From contig NC_061797.1 in the NCBI RefSeq assembly GCF_021462225.1, positions 36,792,147-36,856,146 of the forward strand: a DNA stretch of 64,000 nucleotides, given 5' to 3'. Positions 22,445 to 34,810 of the stretch are shown here, one piece after another; within the stretch, counting starts at the first letter, position 1, and each line of letters begins with the position of its first letter. The position numbers were made by a program, and so were the translations under genes. Source of the DNA: Girardinichthys multiradiatus (lineage: Eukaryota > Chordata > Actinopteri > Cyprinodontiformes > Goodeidae). The notes under the pieces are model-generated. The model saw nothing but the letters and a program-made list of their open reading frames with translations, was not told the origin of the DNA and ran no database searches.

Positions 22445-25400
22445 TCAGTAAGCACCTCGTAGTCCACTGCTTCGAGAACCTCCGACTCCTCCTGAGCTGC
22501 TGTAGTAACCACCTCCCCCACGGCCTGAGAAAGTACAGGAAAACTATTAAAAGCTTATCAACTGAAGATAACTATTTCTTTGTACTATTACAGTAATCAC
22601 AGACGAGAACAAGTTATTTGTGATGGTCTGAATGAGAACTCACTCATTTCGCCTGCTTCACTGGCCGCTGAGTTAAGGAACAGCTCAATATAGCGATGCT
22701 CTGTGGAGAAACATCCAAACATTTATAATGATCAACTCCTGCTGGTTAATGTTGCCTTCCCTAATCCTTTGGCGAGAACATGATTTAATAGAAGTGAACT
22801 GAGAAATCAGCTGGTGGCTGTAATCAACAGTTTCCAGGTTTACCCCACTGTGAAACTCAAAACTCTACCTTTTTTTTTTTTTGACCAGTGAACACACCGT
22901 AACCAAGCCCTACCAGGTCACCAACAACAAAACCCTTCAGTGTAGATGTTTGTAGCTGGCATTATCTTATATATGCTGGCATTAAATACAGGACAAAAAT
23001 GTCAGGGACGTACGCATGTGATTTTTGTCTTTGGACATGGCTGCCACAGCATCGTCATGGGAGCGAAACTCCACATCTGCCTCTCCAGTCGGCTTTCCAT
23101 TAGGCGCCATGTCGATGTGGACCCTCAGTGGATTCAGAGGAGAGAAGAACTAAAAAACAGAATAAACACAAGTGTTTAACAAACAAACAAAAAAAAACTG
23201 TTGAGGCTCTTTGCTACGATTCTGCAGCAGTATTTTCTGGAGAGTAATGGCTAAGGGATGAATATTACTAACACTAGTCTAACTTTACATCCACCTTTAG
23301 TTGTTCTTATTCTTCTACAAGAAAGAAACAAATGTAACCTTTAAAACAACTTATTTTAAAGGTGGGAATGAAATAAAAAAAGCTGAAGACTTAATTGCTA
23401 CTAATTCCCCCCTCTTTAAGAGAGGCGGGCCATGTTGCAGATACTCTAATGCAATGCATTAATACTCTTGGTAGAAATTCTCTAACAACGTGTTCTTACT
23501 TTTGCAACGTCGCCCTCTGTGGCCCGAAAAGGTAAACCCCTCATGTGCACAAAATGGCCGCTGTGGAAACCCGAGTTACCTTCAGATTGTCTGCTATAAC
23601 CGTGGCTGCCGCCAATTCCTGAAGAGAAGAAACATAATGAAACTCAGAAATTTACCAAGCAGGATTTATTACTGAATGTTATCAAGAAAGTATCTTTGAG
23701 AAAAGACTAAAGTCCAGTCAAGCAAGTATCTTTGAAAACCTATCCTAGGTGTCTTTTATAAACTGTAAACTTACCTAAAATGTGTAAAATGCTGATTTAT
23801 TACAAAAACATTTATCCTTTCAGCTGGATTAAATCGTAGGCATGTGTGTTTTCCATAGAACTTTACCTCTTCCTCCCCTCTCTCCTCTCATTCGGTCATC
23901 AAACATCTCACCATAACAGTAGTCACTGAGACCATTGTAGTTGTCAAAGCTACTGTAACCTGGACACAGAGCGAGAAGGAAAACATTAAGATTGTACTGC
24001 AGCACGTAAAAAGACAGCTGAAGAAAAGTTTCCTTTGCTCAACCAGCAGAATCACTGGCATAGCTAAAAGGACATAGTATGCTCCCCCACCTCCCCCCAA
24101 GTTTCAAACCTATTCTGGGTCAGTAAACCAGTAAATAAATACTTCTCTTTTTAAAGGTTAACTCAGAGAATAAATCTCTCAGTGTATGCTACATTAAGTT
24201 TAAAGAGACAGTAAATACAGATGTTTACCTCCTCCGTAACCACCTCCACCCCTTATGTTGTCCATCAGACCCACACTACGTCCAGGCCCATACAGGCTTC
24301 CCCTCGGGGCTGCGATTACAGGTCTGTCATAGGGCCCAGGTCTCTGGGTTCCAGTTCCCCGCCTGGGAAGGTCATAGTGGGCTTTGATCTCCCAACGACT
24401 GCTCTTAAAGATTTCTATGTATCTGCAACATGAGAGGTCCGAGGAACAATGGGGAAGTAGATGAGAGGCTTAAAGTGCAGAAAAGGCTAACATTTGTAAC
24501 AGGCACACATCACAGACAGAGACAAGATAAACTTCTTCATAAAAACATAAGCTGGGCATTTGCCTATTCTCATAGATTTCTATTTCAACCTCACCACTAA
24601 TGCTTGTGGCCTAATCCTTACAGGGGGTTAAGGTATTGCTTTTCTGCTGACTAAGCATCACTGCGATGCTTTGATGGGCCTATGGGGTATCTACAGTGCT
24701 GACAAAACTATTCACCCTTTGAACTTTTTTTTTTCCCATTTTGTCACATTACAACCACAAACCTCAAAGCATTTATGTGGGATTTTTTTGTATTAAACCA
24801 ACACAAAATAATGCACTATTGTGATGTGTAAAGGAAAATTATACACAGTTTGACATAAAGTCCCTGCAATCTCTATCAGAGTGGATTATCATGATGATTG
24901 AGATCAACTTTCAAAGATTGTCAAAGATTCTTAATTGGGGTTAAGTCTGGACTTTGACTGGGCCATTCTAACAATGTGTTTAGGGTTATAGTCCTGCTTA
25001 AAAGAAAGTTTGCCTAGATTAAATCTTTCTCTGCCTTCAGCAGGTTTTCTTCCAAAATTGCTCTGAAATTAACTTCATCCATTCTCAATATCAATGTCCA
25101 GCTTCCTTGGCCTTACTGAAGAAAAGCATCCACCCATCATGACACTATCGCCACTATATGTCCCCATTTTGATTGTGCAGGGTTAGTTTTAAACCACACA
25201 TAGCACTATCACACAGGCCAAAACAGTTAAATGTAGCCTCTTTGGGTCAAGGCACCTTCTCCACACATTACCATGCCGTGTTTCTTGGTCTTTATGATGC
25301 TTTTTGTTCACTAATGTTCTCAAACAAACCTCTGAAGCCTGAGAGATGGACTTAATTTGCTAATTATGTAACTTCTGAAGGCAATGGGAGGCACTGGGTT

Positions 25401-28400
25401 TTATTTAAGGGTACCAGAGTAAAGGGGTAAAATACTAATATACAAACATTCTTTTCAAAATTCTATAACAAAAAATAAGTACAATGTATTTTCCTTCACT
25501 TTTTGTGCTACTTTGTGTTGGTCCATCTCATACAATCTGCCACTTCAAAATGTAAAAACGTTCAGGGGGTGTGAATACTTCTGCACTGCACAAGATAGCT
25601 CAGCATGATAAGTTATCTAACATATCCAGATGTCGCTGTCTCAAATGACTACCATAGACTGTGTATAATATAAATCCCTCACCATCTTCAAAATGTAGTG
25701 AATAACAGGAAACCCCTTAAAACCATTTCATTATATTGGAATTACACAACCCACCCAATTAAATCACCAACTTTCCCCCTTTTCTCCAAAAATGTTTTAG
25801 CCCACAAACCCGTACATATAATTCACCCACTCCTGAACCCATATTAAGTAACACCACAATTATTCTAACATGATCATCCATAAAATGCCATAGAAACCCA
25901 ACCCAGTCCAGCCCGTCCCTCTCCCATCCGTCCCACCTGTGCCCTATTCTTTCCTTGTGTTTCCCCAGAGCCTTTTCTGCTATCTCCTTTGAAGCAAACT
26001 GCACGAAGGCTTCCCCTGTGCTCCTCCCCTGGTAGTCCACTGGCAGAGTTATCCCATTTGGCACGATTCTGAACCCTTCAACCCAAGCACACATAAATAC
26101 ATTGGTCGGTAGGTAGACTGGTAGGAATAATTGAGAACAAAACACCCACTGCATCACTGGAGCTTTCAGGATTAGTGTCATCATTTATCATTGTCAGTAG
26201 CATCTTGTAAAACTTCACACACATTGTAATTTCAGGAGCCTGGATTTACAATTACATGTACCCAGCAGTAAAATTAAACAACCGTGGGTCTGGAGTCAGT
26301 ATGTGAATTAGAATCAAATAACTAAAGGAATTGTACCCTACATGCAAATGGCCACAGTCTGCTCCGCCACCTCCTTTATCTTCATTTGGTTGATGTTAAA
26401 ATTAGTCTGGTGCTTTTCCTGCATTGTTATTTTTTTAAGCCATCACCTGAGACAGATGGTGCAAATTAAAATACTGATACCTCCTGATAATACTGACTCC
26501 AGATCGTCTACCCTCTGTCAACCCAGCCCAGCTCAAACAAACATTTCTATAAGCATGATCACAAATAAGCACGAGGGCACCTAAAAACAAGCAAAGACAT
26601 GAATTCAGTCATAACAATCAATCAACGTGTAGTTTGGAGTATTCTGATTTTTTTATGGTGACTCATATTCCCTAATATGGCATTGGTTAAGATGCACAGA
26701 TTTTGTTAGAATCTGTATTTTTGTATTGGTAGTCCACTGTACAGTGAAAAGACTGATGCATAACCGAGGAAGCATTCTACTTATGGAGCAACTGAGGCAC
26801 AAGTACCGAAACAGAGAAAATAAAGAGAAAAAAAACCCCAACAATATTTATAATAGAGAAGTAATAAGCTATTAAATGCAAAACTAAGGCTTTAAAAAAT
26901 ATTCTCAGTACCATCAGACGTAGAATATTGTAGGCAATGCATGATGGACCTGAGGTATTTGTCCTCTAAAATATTTAAGTTATTTTTGCATTACTTTCAC
27001 ATGTCTCAGAACAAACTGCAATATGAGATAAAGATAATCTGATTAAACAACGGGAAAAAACGTGAATTATGATTTATTTATGGGTTTGGGGGAGGGAGGG
27101 GCTAAGTTGGTTTGTACAACTTCTTCCCTTAATAAATGAAACCCATATTTATATTTAGATTCGGATTATCTTTGTCTGGTAATAAAGTCTGATAATCTGA
27201 AACATTTAACTGACAAGAAAACAAAAATAAATAAAACAAATCTGTAAGGGGGCAAATACTTTTTCATAATGTTTGTGTTTTAATTTCAACTATTTCTTGG
27301 CTTTTCACTAAAACCTACTTTTGAGTGTTGACCATGTATGAAAAGAAATTAAACTTGGCTTTACTGTACTCTAATTATTGCAATTAGATTTGAATCTAAC
27401 AGTATTATTGGACTGTAATATTATAATTAATAAATTAATATTAAGAACTAGATTGATTTAAATTTGGACCAAACTGAACTATAAATAAATGGGTATGAAT
27501 CATACCTTTTGGTTTTGCTTGCTGTGAATTAGTGCTACAACTGTTATGACCATTCTATCAAACTTTGTGTCTAAATGCTGTAAGTTTTAAATAACCTTTT
27601 TTCTTTCTTGACCTTTATGCACTTAACCAACAAAGTCAACAATGAAACACAGTAACGTTTAATGTGAAACAAGTCTACTATCAAGACTCAGTGTGGTAGA
27701 ATCCATCACAAAAGCTACAAAAACATGTCAGCATTTGTGTACCTGAAAAGAACTGGACAATCTCCTCCTTGCTACAGCCAAAGGGCAGTCCTCTTAATTT
27801 TAGCATGCAGCCATTGCAGCTGTCAGGAGGAGGGCCGCTACGTCTCAGCACCCATTCCATCTCACTATGTTTTGACTTAAACACTGTTTTAAACACACGA
27901 ACACAAGGAAATATAAAAATAACACAAGCTATGCAAGAAAGATCAAAAATAAGAAACATTTTGTAAATTTTTATTAGAATAAGATCAAACGAAGAATCTA
28001 TATTCACACATGTACATAATAACTAAAGCTCGGCAGTAAATTGGGGGAATGGACAACAGCATAATCACCGCCTGAACTGTAAAGCAATTATATTACAAAT
28101 AAAAAGTAATAATTTAGAAACAAAACTGTTCCGTGAAATCACAACCCCAACTCTTAAAGAGTTTTGTCACAGTCTTACCTTCCACGTATCTGTGTCCCAT
28201 GTATTTACGGTCCTTGGCAAGAGCATTCTTGTAATCATCAGCTGTTTTCAGCTCAATGAATGCCTCACCGGTGGAACGGCCATCTTTAGTGTAAGTCAGA
28301 CAAACTCCACTTACTCCTCCCATGATGTCACAGTCTAAAGGAACAAATAATCACTTAAAAAAAACAAAACATTTTATATGTTTTCTAGGTTTGAGAAAAA

Positions 28401-29327
28401 GAATATGTTGGAGAACAGCTTCAGTGAAAAGCAGCTGAAGCTGATCAGATTCCAACTGAGTTATTAACAAAATGAAACTAATTTGTATAGCGCTGACTGA
28501 ACGGAATAGTGCAGGAGCAAAGACCTTCACAAAGGAAATAGTACATTTTACACATTATGCGCCTATAATATGGGTGTTTAAAACTGCATCTGAAACAGTT
28601 ACCAAAAGGTGCTGGTCATTTTATCATTATGTACCTTTGTAGCTTTTCAGGCAAAAACAGTGCTGTTTCTCAGACGACATTTCACACTGACCATGTCACC
28701 TGTTAGGATGAAGTTTTTTACCCACATCGAAAACTGCCAAATTTATGTTATAAATAATAAATACTCTATTCATAGTCTACTGTAAAAAAATGTGGATATA
28801 TGACTAATAGATAATAACTGCATCATCCTATAACTGCGTCACTCATGTATTTTAGTTTGTTTGAAGGTGATAATCATCATAGATCATAAGTGTCAACTAG
28901 CCCAAATAGGGATCAGAACATAAATACGCAGAAAGAGGAGAAAACTGAAATAATACAAGTTATTAGCAAATAATACACATAAGATTTGGGCTTTTGTACG
29001 ATTACTCATTTCCATAAGTAGGTACATGGATACAAAATGGTTTGCTTATGGCTGAAAAGGGCAAGTACAAAGGGACAAAGTAGCAATGTAGGGCTATAAA
29101 AATAGGTATACAAATTGAGGCAAATTAACCTGGAGCCATTTTAATACACTACACGTCCCAGAACAAACTATTGTTAATTGTGACTAACAGAAATCATAGT
29201 TGATGGTCTGCTTCAGTTGATGAGTGAGATTTTTCTCACCAGAGAAGAAACTGGCCACCTCGTCCCGTGAGCAGTTCCAGGGAAGTCCTCTGATCCGGAC
29301 CACATATCCATCATCATTCAAAGACAT
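22445..29327 (-). CDS. hnrnph3: Heterogeneous nuclear ribonucleoprotein H3 (complete, 10 coding exons)
   Basis: hnRNP H/F proteins bind G-rich RNA and control splicing in the nucleus. Exons: 29327-29240, 28334-28179, 27883-27743, 26075-25937, 24422-24229, 23959-23867, 23618-23500, 23149-23014, 22700-22644 and 22524-22445. Phases agree throughout and total 1203 nt (400 residues). qRRM1 (residues about 8-82) has [16 protein letters not shown] and [11 protein letters not shown]. qRRM2 (about 108-185) has [19 protein letters not shown] and [21 protein letters not shown] Gly/Tyr/Arg linker follows ([24 protein letters not shown]). qRRM3 (about 292-368) has [36 protein letters not shown] and [10 protein letters not shown]. 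The C-terminal tail is Gly/Tyr/Ser-rich ([13 protein letters not shown]) and ends GLRGAY. The H3 assignment rests on the qRRM3 wording, the short GY tail and the rufy2/pbld neighbours. Unlike mammalian H3 as I know it, qRRM1 is present. Confidence 0.95.
24690..25592. mobile_element. Non-autonomous DNA transposon with long imperfect inverted ends
   Basis: It lies in the hnrnph3 intron between exons 4 and 5. The left end (acagtgctgacaaaactatt) and the reverse complement of the right end (gtgcagtgcagaagtattca) match imperfectly, and the similarity continues about 150 bp inward (accaacacaaaataatgcac against accaacacaaagtagcacaa). The interior has no open transposase frame. Confidence 0.6.
26140..27742. 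other. hnrnph3 intron 3 with a transposon fragment
   Basis: No exon was found between 26075 and 27743. About 27190-27280 resembles a Tc1-like 3' end (aaatctgtaagggggcaaat then actttttcataatg). The rest is AT-rich. Confidence 0.4.
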
Positions 29328-30095
29328 CCTTCCTGCCACAGACAATATAAGCAAGGAAAGAGATATTTAATTAGTGTTCTTACATAGTATGTTACTATCA
29401 GTGAGTACATGACTTTTGTTCTAGTCACTTGATTTGTGATTACTATCCTTTACTGTCCTCTCAAAAGCCAATACTTATCAATTTGTTGCAGGTTTAAACT
29501 GAACAAAGTCAACACTCACAGAATTTAATTAATAATTTATTTTTTACAAAACAACTTCTACAACAATTATTCAAATAAATTCACAAAGTTAGAACCTTTA
29601 TCAAAGAACATTTGCAAAAAGCTCAATGGCAATATTTCCACCAGCACGCTTGGACACAAAAAAACCCCTCTTTTTAGAGATCTTTTAAAGACTACCAGAG
29701 AAATATTACGTACAAACATTTCCTTTTGTTTGTAGTATGCTTGTTTTAAAGTTAATTCATCATCATAAATAAATACCTGTGAATTTTTAAACCCTTCAAC
29801 TGCAGTTTTGGCTAAGAAGTATTTTTTTGGTACCCAAAAACGCAAAAGGTTGACCGCGATGACTCGGATTGTGCTGTTTAGTTAAAACTGCATATTAAAA
29901 GACAAAAATAATAAAATAATTTGACGCAAAATACGTGATTGGCGATTAACCGGTGGAATAGGTATACCACGTAAAACAGGACTACGCCTTGTTTGATATT
30001 ATAAGACAGAATTACTGCAGCAGAAAAAGCTTCGTGTTTCCACGCAGCTAACCCAGCCGTTCATCTAAGAGTCATAAACGTAACCGCAGCTCACC

Positions 30096-30140
30096 TTTAA
30101 ACTCGTTTACGACTTCGTTTTGTCTGCCTCCGGAAAAACT
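30096..30140 (-). promoter_or_regulatory. Probable hnrnph3 non-coding first exon
   Basis: On the minus strand a strong donor (TTAAAG then GTGAGC) ends at 30096, about 770 bp upstream of the coding exon with the ATG. The next acceptor could lie just before the ATG exon. The flank to 30320 has more CpG than the surroundings. The exon's 5' end is not determinable from sequence. Confidence 0.4.
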
Positions 30141-30897
30141 TATCTACTTGTTAATGAAGAAATATCACATTTATCTGCCTATAAACTGAGTTATACGATA
30201 TTTAAGCAAACGTATTTCCTCATTCAAGCTAACGAGGTAATGTTAGCTTTAACGTTGTAGCTGTTAGCAGGCCAACTGCAGGACAGAAACAGCGTTCTAG
30301 ACTACGAGCCTAAGCTATCCGCAGGCCAAAATTTCGAAAAGTGTGGCAGAGAATCAACGTATACTTATAATAAATGTGTTAACTATCAAACAAAACTAAT
30401 CTACAAACAAATTACGTTACAAAAGCTTTTTTTACCCCGGTATTTTCCAGCCCCTAAGATTTCACTATCAGGAAACGCGCTTAGATAGGTTTTTTTTTTG
30501 TATAATGAGGCGGATGGCAGACCAATTGTAAGCATTACCGCAATACCGCCACCTATTGGCCTGGAGAGCTGACAGCAAATTGACAAGAACAAAATTACAT
30601 TTAAACGATTTTTTTTCTGCAAAAAAAAGAAAACAGATTTTTTTTTAAAATCTTAAGTATGATATATTTTCGTGTTGAAGCAAATTTGCAATCAGAAGCT
30701 TTTACAAATTTCTGACAATTGTGTTCTTCAATCCAACAGGAGATGTCGGAAAGCAGGGCTGCATCTGACAATTATTTTCATAATCGATTAATATGTTGAA
30801 TATCAGAATCAGAATCAGAATCAGCTTTATTGCCAAGTTCGTGCATACAAACAAGGAATTTGACTCCGGTACACTTTGCTCTTTTGTTCTGTTTTTG

Positions 30898-31205
30898 CAT
30901 TACAGAATATACAAATTTACAATTTACAATATACAATATACAATGTACAATGCAATATTCTGCATTACAGAATATAAAAATTTACAATTTACAATATACA
31001 ATATACAATGTACAATGCATTATTCTGCATTACAGAATATAAAAATTTACAATTTACAATATACAATATACAATGTACAATGCAATATTCTGCATTACAG
31101 AATATAAAAATTTACAATTTACAATATACAATATACAATGTACAATGCATTATTCTGCATTACAGAATATACAAATTTACAATTTACAATGTACAATATA
31201 CATAT
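30898..31205. repeat. 65-bp minisatellite, about 4.7 copies
   Basis: The marker cattacag recurs at 30898, 30963, 31028, 31093 and 31158, exactly 65 bp apart. Each unit contains a stepwise series of seven-base words built on TACAA (tttacaa, tatacaa, tgtacaa). Units differ only at a few positions. Confidence 0.97.
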
Positions 31206-32601
31206 ATCTAATAGAAAAGGTGCATTTGCAACATCTGTATGCTGTTGTTCTGTACTCTATTTGAATGTTCATCAGAAAAACAGCCTGGGGGAAGAAATTG
31301 TGTCTGTGGCGGCTGGTTTTAGTAAACAGTGCTCTGTAGCGGCGGCCTGAAGGTAAAACTCTAAACAGTTTATGTGCAGGGTGTGTGGGGTCTGCAGACA
31401 TTTTGGCAGCTCTTTTCTTGACCCTAGACCTGTATAAGTCCTGGATGGAGGGAAGGTCAGCTCTGATTATTCTCTCTGCAGTCCTGATTATTCGTTGAAG
31501 TCTGGACCTGTCCTGTTCTGTGGATGAGCCAAACCACACTGAGATGGATGAAGACAGGACAGACTGAATGATGGCAGTGTAGAAGATGACCAACAGCTCC
31601 TGTGGAGGGTTGAACGTCTTGAGTTGCCTCAGGAAGTACAGTCTCTGCTGGGCCTTCTTTCGAACAGTGTCTATGTGCGAAGACCATCTCAGGTCCTCAG
31701 AGATGGTGGTTCCTAAGAACCTGAACTGGTCCACGGCCGATACAGTGTTGTTGAGGATGGTGAGGGGGGTGTATGGGGGTGGTGTTCTCCGAAAGTCCAC
31801 CACCATTTCCACAGTCTTGAGTGGGTTCAGTTCAAGGTAGTTCTGACTGCACCAGTGTACCAGCCGATCCACCTGCTGTCTGTATGCAGACTCATCACCG
31901 TCCTGGATCAGTCCAATGACAGTGGTGTCGTCTGCAAACTTAAGGAGTTTCACGGACGAGTCCGATGAGGTGCAGTTATTTGTGTACAGAGAGAAGAGGA
32001 GTGGGGATAGAACACACCCCTGGGGGGCACCAGTACTTATTGATCTGGATCGGGAGAAGATGCTCCCCAGTCTCACCTGCTGCTGTCAGTCTGTCAGGAA
32101 GCTGTTGATCCACTGACAGGTGGAGGCTGGGACGTTGAGCTGTGTGAGCTTCTGGTGGAGGATGTCTGGTATGATGGTGTTGAAGGCCGAGCTGAAGTCT
32201 ACAAACAGGATCCTGGCGTACGTCCCTGGGTGGTCGAGGTGTTGCAGGATGAAGTGTAGACCTAAGTTAACAGCATCATCTGCCGACCTGTTTGCTCGGT
32301 AAGCAAATTGCAGGGGGTCCAGCAGGGATCCCGTGATGTCTTTCAGGTGCCTCAGCACCAGCCGCTCAAAGGATTTCATGACCACAGACGTCAGGGTTAC
32401 AGGCCTGTAGTCATTTAATCCTACGATGGTGGGTTTCTTGGGAACCGGGATGATGGTGGATCGTTTGAGGCAGGAGGGGACCTCACATTTCTCCAGTGAC
32501 TTGTTGAAGATCCTTGTGAAGATCGGAGCAAGTTGATGTGCGCAGGTTTTCAGACATGATGGGGAAAAGTTATCAGGTACTCCAGCTTTCTTTGTTTTCA
32601 T
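31200..32601 (-). pseudogene. L2-type LINE ORF2 fragment (reverse transcriptase), one nonsense codon
   Basis: The frame shows RT motifs in order: [79 protein letters not shown], the catalytic KFADDTTVIGL, and downstream ELNPLKTVEMVVDFRR, FLGTTISEDLRW and HKLFRVLPSGRRYR. A TGA near 32083 interrupts the otherwise continuous frame after NSFLTD. The expected residue is Arg, so CGA to TGA decay at a CpG is the simplest cause. The endonuclease and N-terminus are missing through 5' truncation. Confidence 0.88.
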
Positions 32602-32759
32602 GCGCTGAATATGTTTACAATTAATGGTTTTTGTAATTAAATTTAACTAGACTTTGTTTTAGCAGGTAGGTTATTAGAAACAAATTTAAGAGACATCACA
32701 TATGAATTGAACATGCATGAGGAATTCCAATGGCACAATCTGCCTTTGGGGACATGGCA

Positions 32760-33165
32760 CATCAGTTAACTGGCAAGTAAGGAGTCGGAGCTGTTGTGTG
32801 AGGTTGAGCGATACCAGCTAGCTGCAGTTGGCTACACTTCTACGCCCACCTTGGGCTCTGGTATCCAAATCCCCGAGGGGGACTGGATCTTCTCCTGCTC
32901 TGGAGCTGCCTAGAGAGAGAGGTGGCAGGCAGCTATAGGGATACCAACAATGGTGTTATCTAGAGGGGTGTGACTGGTAACAATGGCCTCGCCAATTTGA
33001 ATTCAAGCACTGTTTAGTTATTGGACTTCTGTTGACTTCATGGGAGCATAAGATATTGAAGCGGTGTTCAGGGAACATTGGGTGGAAGACCACGTTAGGG
33101 TGATTCACTCTTCGGTGAGAATTTTCTTTATGATCCAAGACATGTAGGGGACCTGACCTAAATGT
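32760..33165 (+). mobile_element. RTE/Rex3-like LINE fragment, endonuclease region only
   Basis: The plus strand encodes, with stops and shifts, the endonuclease region of the same LINE family as 11884-13813: a segment like gagctgttgtgtgaggttga, ttgggctctggtatccaaat, then RGVTGNNGLANLNSS and LLDFC-like words. No RT follows. Confidence 0.65.
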
Positions 33166-33167
33166 TG

Positions 33168-33760
33168 TTCAAATGGCGAGATCCTAAAATTATATTTATT
33201 TATTTTAATTATGCGAAAAGGTTTTCCAAACATTTGATTAAAATTGATTCAATATGTTCCTTCTTTCATGAACCTGTTCTGTTTTACTGCCATCCTTCCA
33301 GACCTTCATTCCACTTCTGAAGAAATGTTTTTCATTTGGCTTGCCAAAAATAAATAAAACATTTTATAACATAGTCCTTGTTCTCCACTGAGCAGGTAAA
33401 CTATTAGAACAATCTTCTCTATTAAACACTTTCTGTAAAGAAAAGGTGTTAATTTGTGGTGTTTAAGATATAACATACAGCCTTTTTCTTGACCTTTCTA
33501 GGACTCCCATCTTTTGTTCTGTTATCAACATTACAGCTTTTAATAACAGTATTCATAAAATGGTATGTATGACTGAGTAAAACTGTATCCTTGTCTAATT
33601 AGTTTAGTTTAAATAATATTAGATATTCCATGTATTATTCAGAGAATTTAAACAATTAACTAATTAATGGTACACTTGTGATTAATTGCTATGATTGATT
33701 TTGTCTTAATTCTGCAGCTTTTAAACCCAGAGCTGTATGTTACAATCACTACTGTTGTGC
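33168..33760. repeat. Duplicated segment, copy 1
   Basis: This roughly 590-bp stretch aligns with 59670-60321 plus 62091-62290 (for example ttccacttctgaagaaat, attaaacactttctg, gtaaaactgtatccttg, gtgattaattgctatgatt). This copy lacks the SINE and the LTR that interrupt the other. Its nature is unknown. Confidence 0.7.
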
Positions 33761-33777
33761 AATTATGATTGTTTCAC

Positions 33778-33809
33778 TATTAGCAACTGTTAATAATTAG
33801 TTGCTAATA
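33778..33809. repeat. Perfect 11-bp inverted repeat
   Basis: The arms tattagcaact and agttgctaata are exact complements separated by a 10-base loop. It could form a hairpin. Confidence 0.6.
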
Positions 33810-34000
33810 GCCAACTAATTAGCTAACTAATTATTGGCCTGTCCATGGCGGCTGCAGGCTCAGCAGGTGGTTGGAGTGTGCTTTTCCCCACTAACCGCAG
33901 CCTGATCTCAGCTAGTCATTCTGTCATTTTCCGCTCCCTGCTGTTTGTGGCAGCTGAAAGTGAATATGAAGGGTTTTAGGATATGTAGTGAATAACTGCA

Positions 34001-34293
34001 TGTTAGGTATTATTTAGTCAACTCAGAGGTAAGAACGATACAGTCAGAGTTACTTGTGACAAGGGTAGCCCACTTTGCAGTGAAACTACAAAGTTTTGAC
34101 ACCCTATCTCTTTATTTATATGCACAGTTCAACAGACAGTTCAGACAGGGTGTGTGTGTGTGAGACGGAAAGGAGGCTGGTTCACACAGAGATAACAATG
34201 ATCTCACACACACAGGGAGGAAGGCATAGTGCAGGTGCCTTGCAACCCAAGGTTTTTACATGAGTGATAACAAGTTTTTGCACCCATCCAACA
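34001..34293 (-). repeat. ERV 3' LTR
   Basis: 293-bp LTR at the downstream end relative to the pol frames, flanked outside by ctgca. Confidence 0.95.
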
Positions 34294-34307
34294 GTCCCTC
34301 CTTTTAT
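34294..34307 (-). promoter_or_regulatory. ERV polypurine tract
   Basis: The minus strand just before the 3' LTR reads AAAAGGAGGGACTG, a purine run of the kind that primes plus-strand DNA synthesis. Confidence 0.6.
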
Positions 34308-34456
34308 CACAAGTAAAAACATTTAATATAAAAACGAGTAAGAAAAATACTTTGTATGAGCGAAAACCCACGGACGGTAAACAGATTATATTTTGTGGGA
34401 AATACTCATACGGCCCCGCCGCCCTCGGCGACCATTAAAAGTTAAATGTTGATTAA

Positions 34457-34630
34457 TACTTGAAATCATAAAAATAAAAGAATAATACTTGAAATCATAA
34501 AAATAAAATAATGATACTTGAAATCATAAAAATAAAATAATGATACTTGAAATCATAAAAATAAAAGAATGATACTTGAAATCATAAAAATAAAAGAATA
34601 ATACTTGAAATCATAAAAATAAAAGAATTA
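34457..34630. repeat. 29-30 bp tandem repeat, about six copies
   Basis: The unit tacttgaaatcataaaaat plus about 10 further bases repeats six times with small changes. It lies inside the ERV close to the 3' LTR, where env would normally be. Confidence 0.95.
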
Positions 34631-34810
34631 ATAAATCTGCACTGTTTATGTCATCATTGTACTTTTTCTCATTTCACTTAAGCAACAACTTCTTCCGATT
34701 TTCTGCTGTAAGGTTATTTTATGAAATACAATGTATGAGTACACTCAGGCTTTTGATGTGATTTATTTACAACATGTCATCATAATCGTCCCCTTCATTT
34801 TCGTGCATTT

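Larger units (their letters stand above)
30806..32620 (-). mobile_element. L2/CR1-group LINE, 5' truncated
   Basis: Minus-strand non-LTR element. It starts abruptly near 32615 inside ORF2 and ends at 30806-30830 with the (agaatc)n-type 3' end and the tail motif agctttattgccaagttcgt. A 65-bp minisatellite occupies the 3' UTR. It lies in the hnrnph3-pbld interval, upstream of the hnrnph3 promoter. Confidence 0.85.

Noticed and set aside
30898..31205. Regularly spaced repeats resembling a CRISPR array
   Set aside because: The 65-bp units are contiguous with no unique spacers, and the host is a vertebrate. It is a minisatellite.
31177..32601. Host gene with RT-like domain near hnrnph3
   Set aside because: 5' truncation, in-frame stop and the typical L2 3' end identify a LINE.
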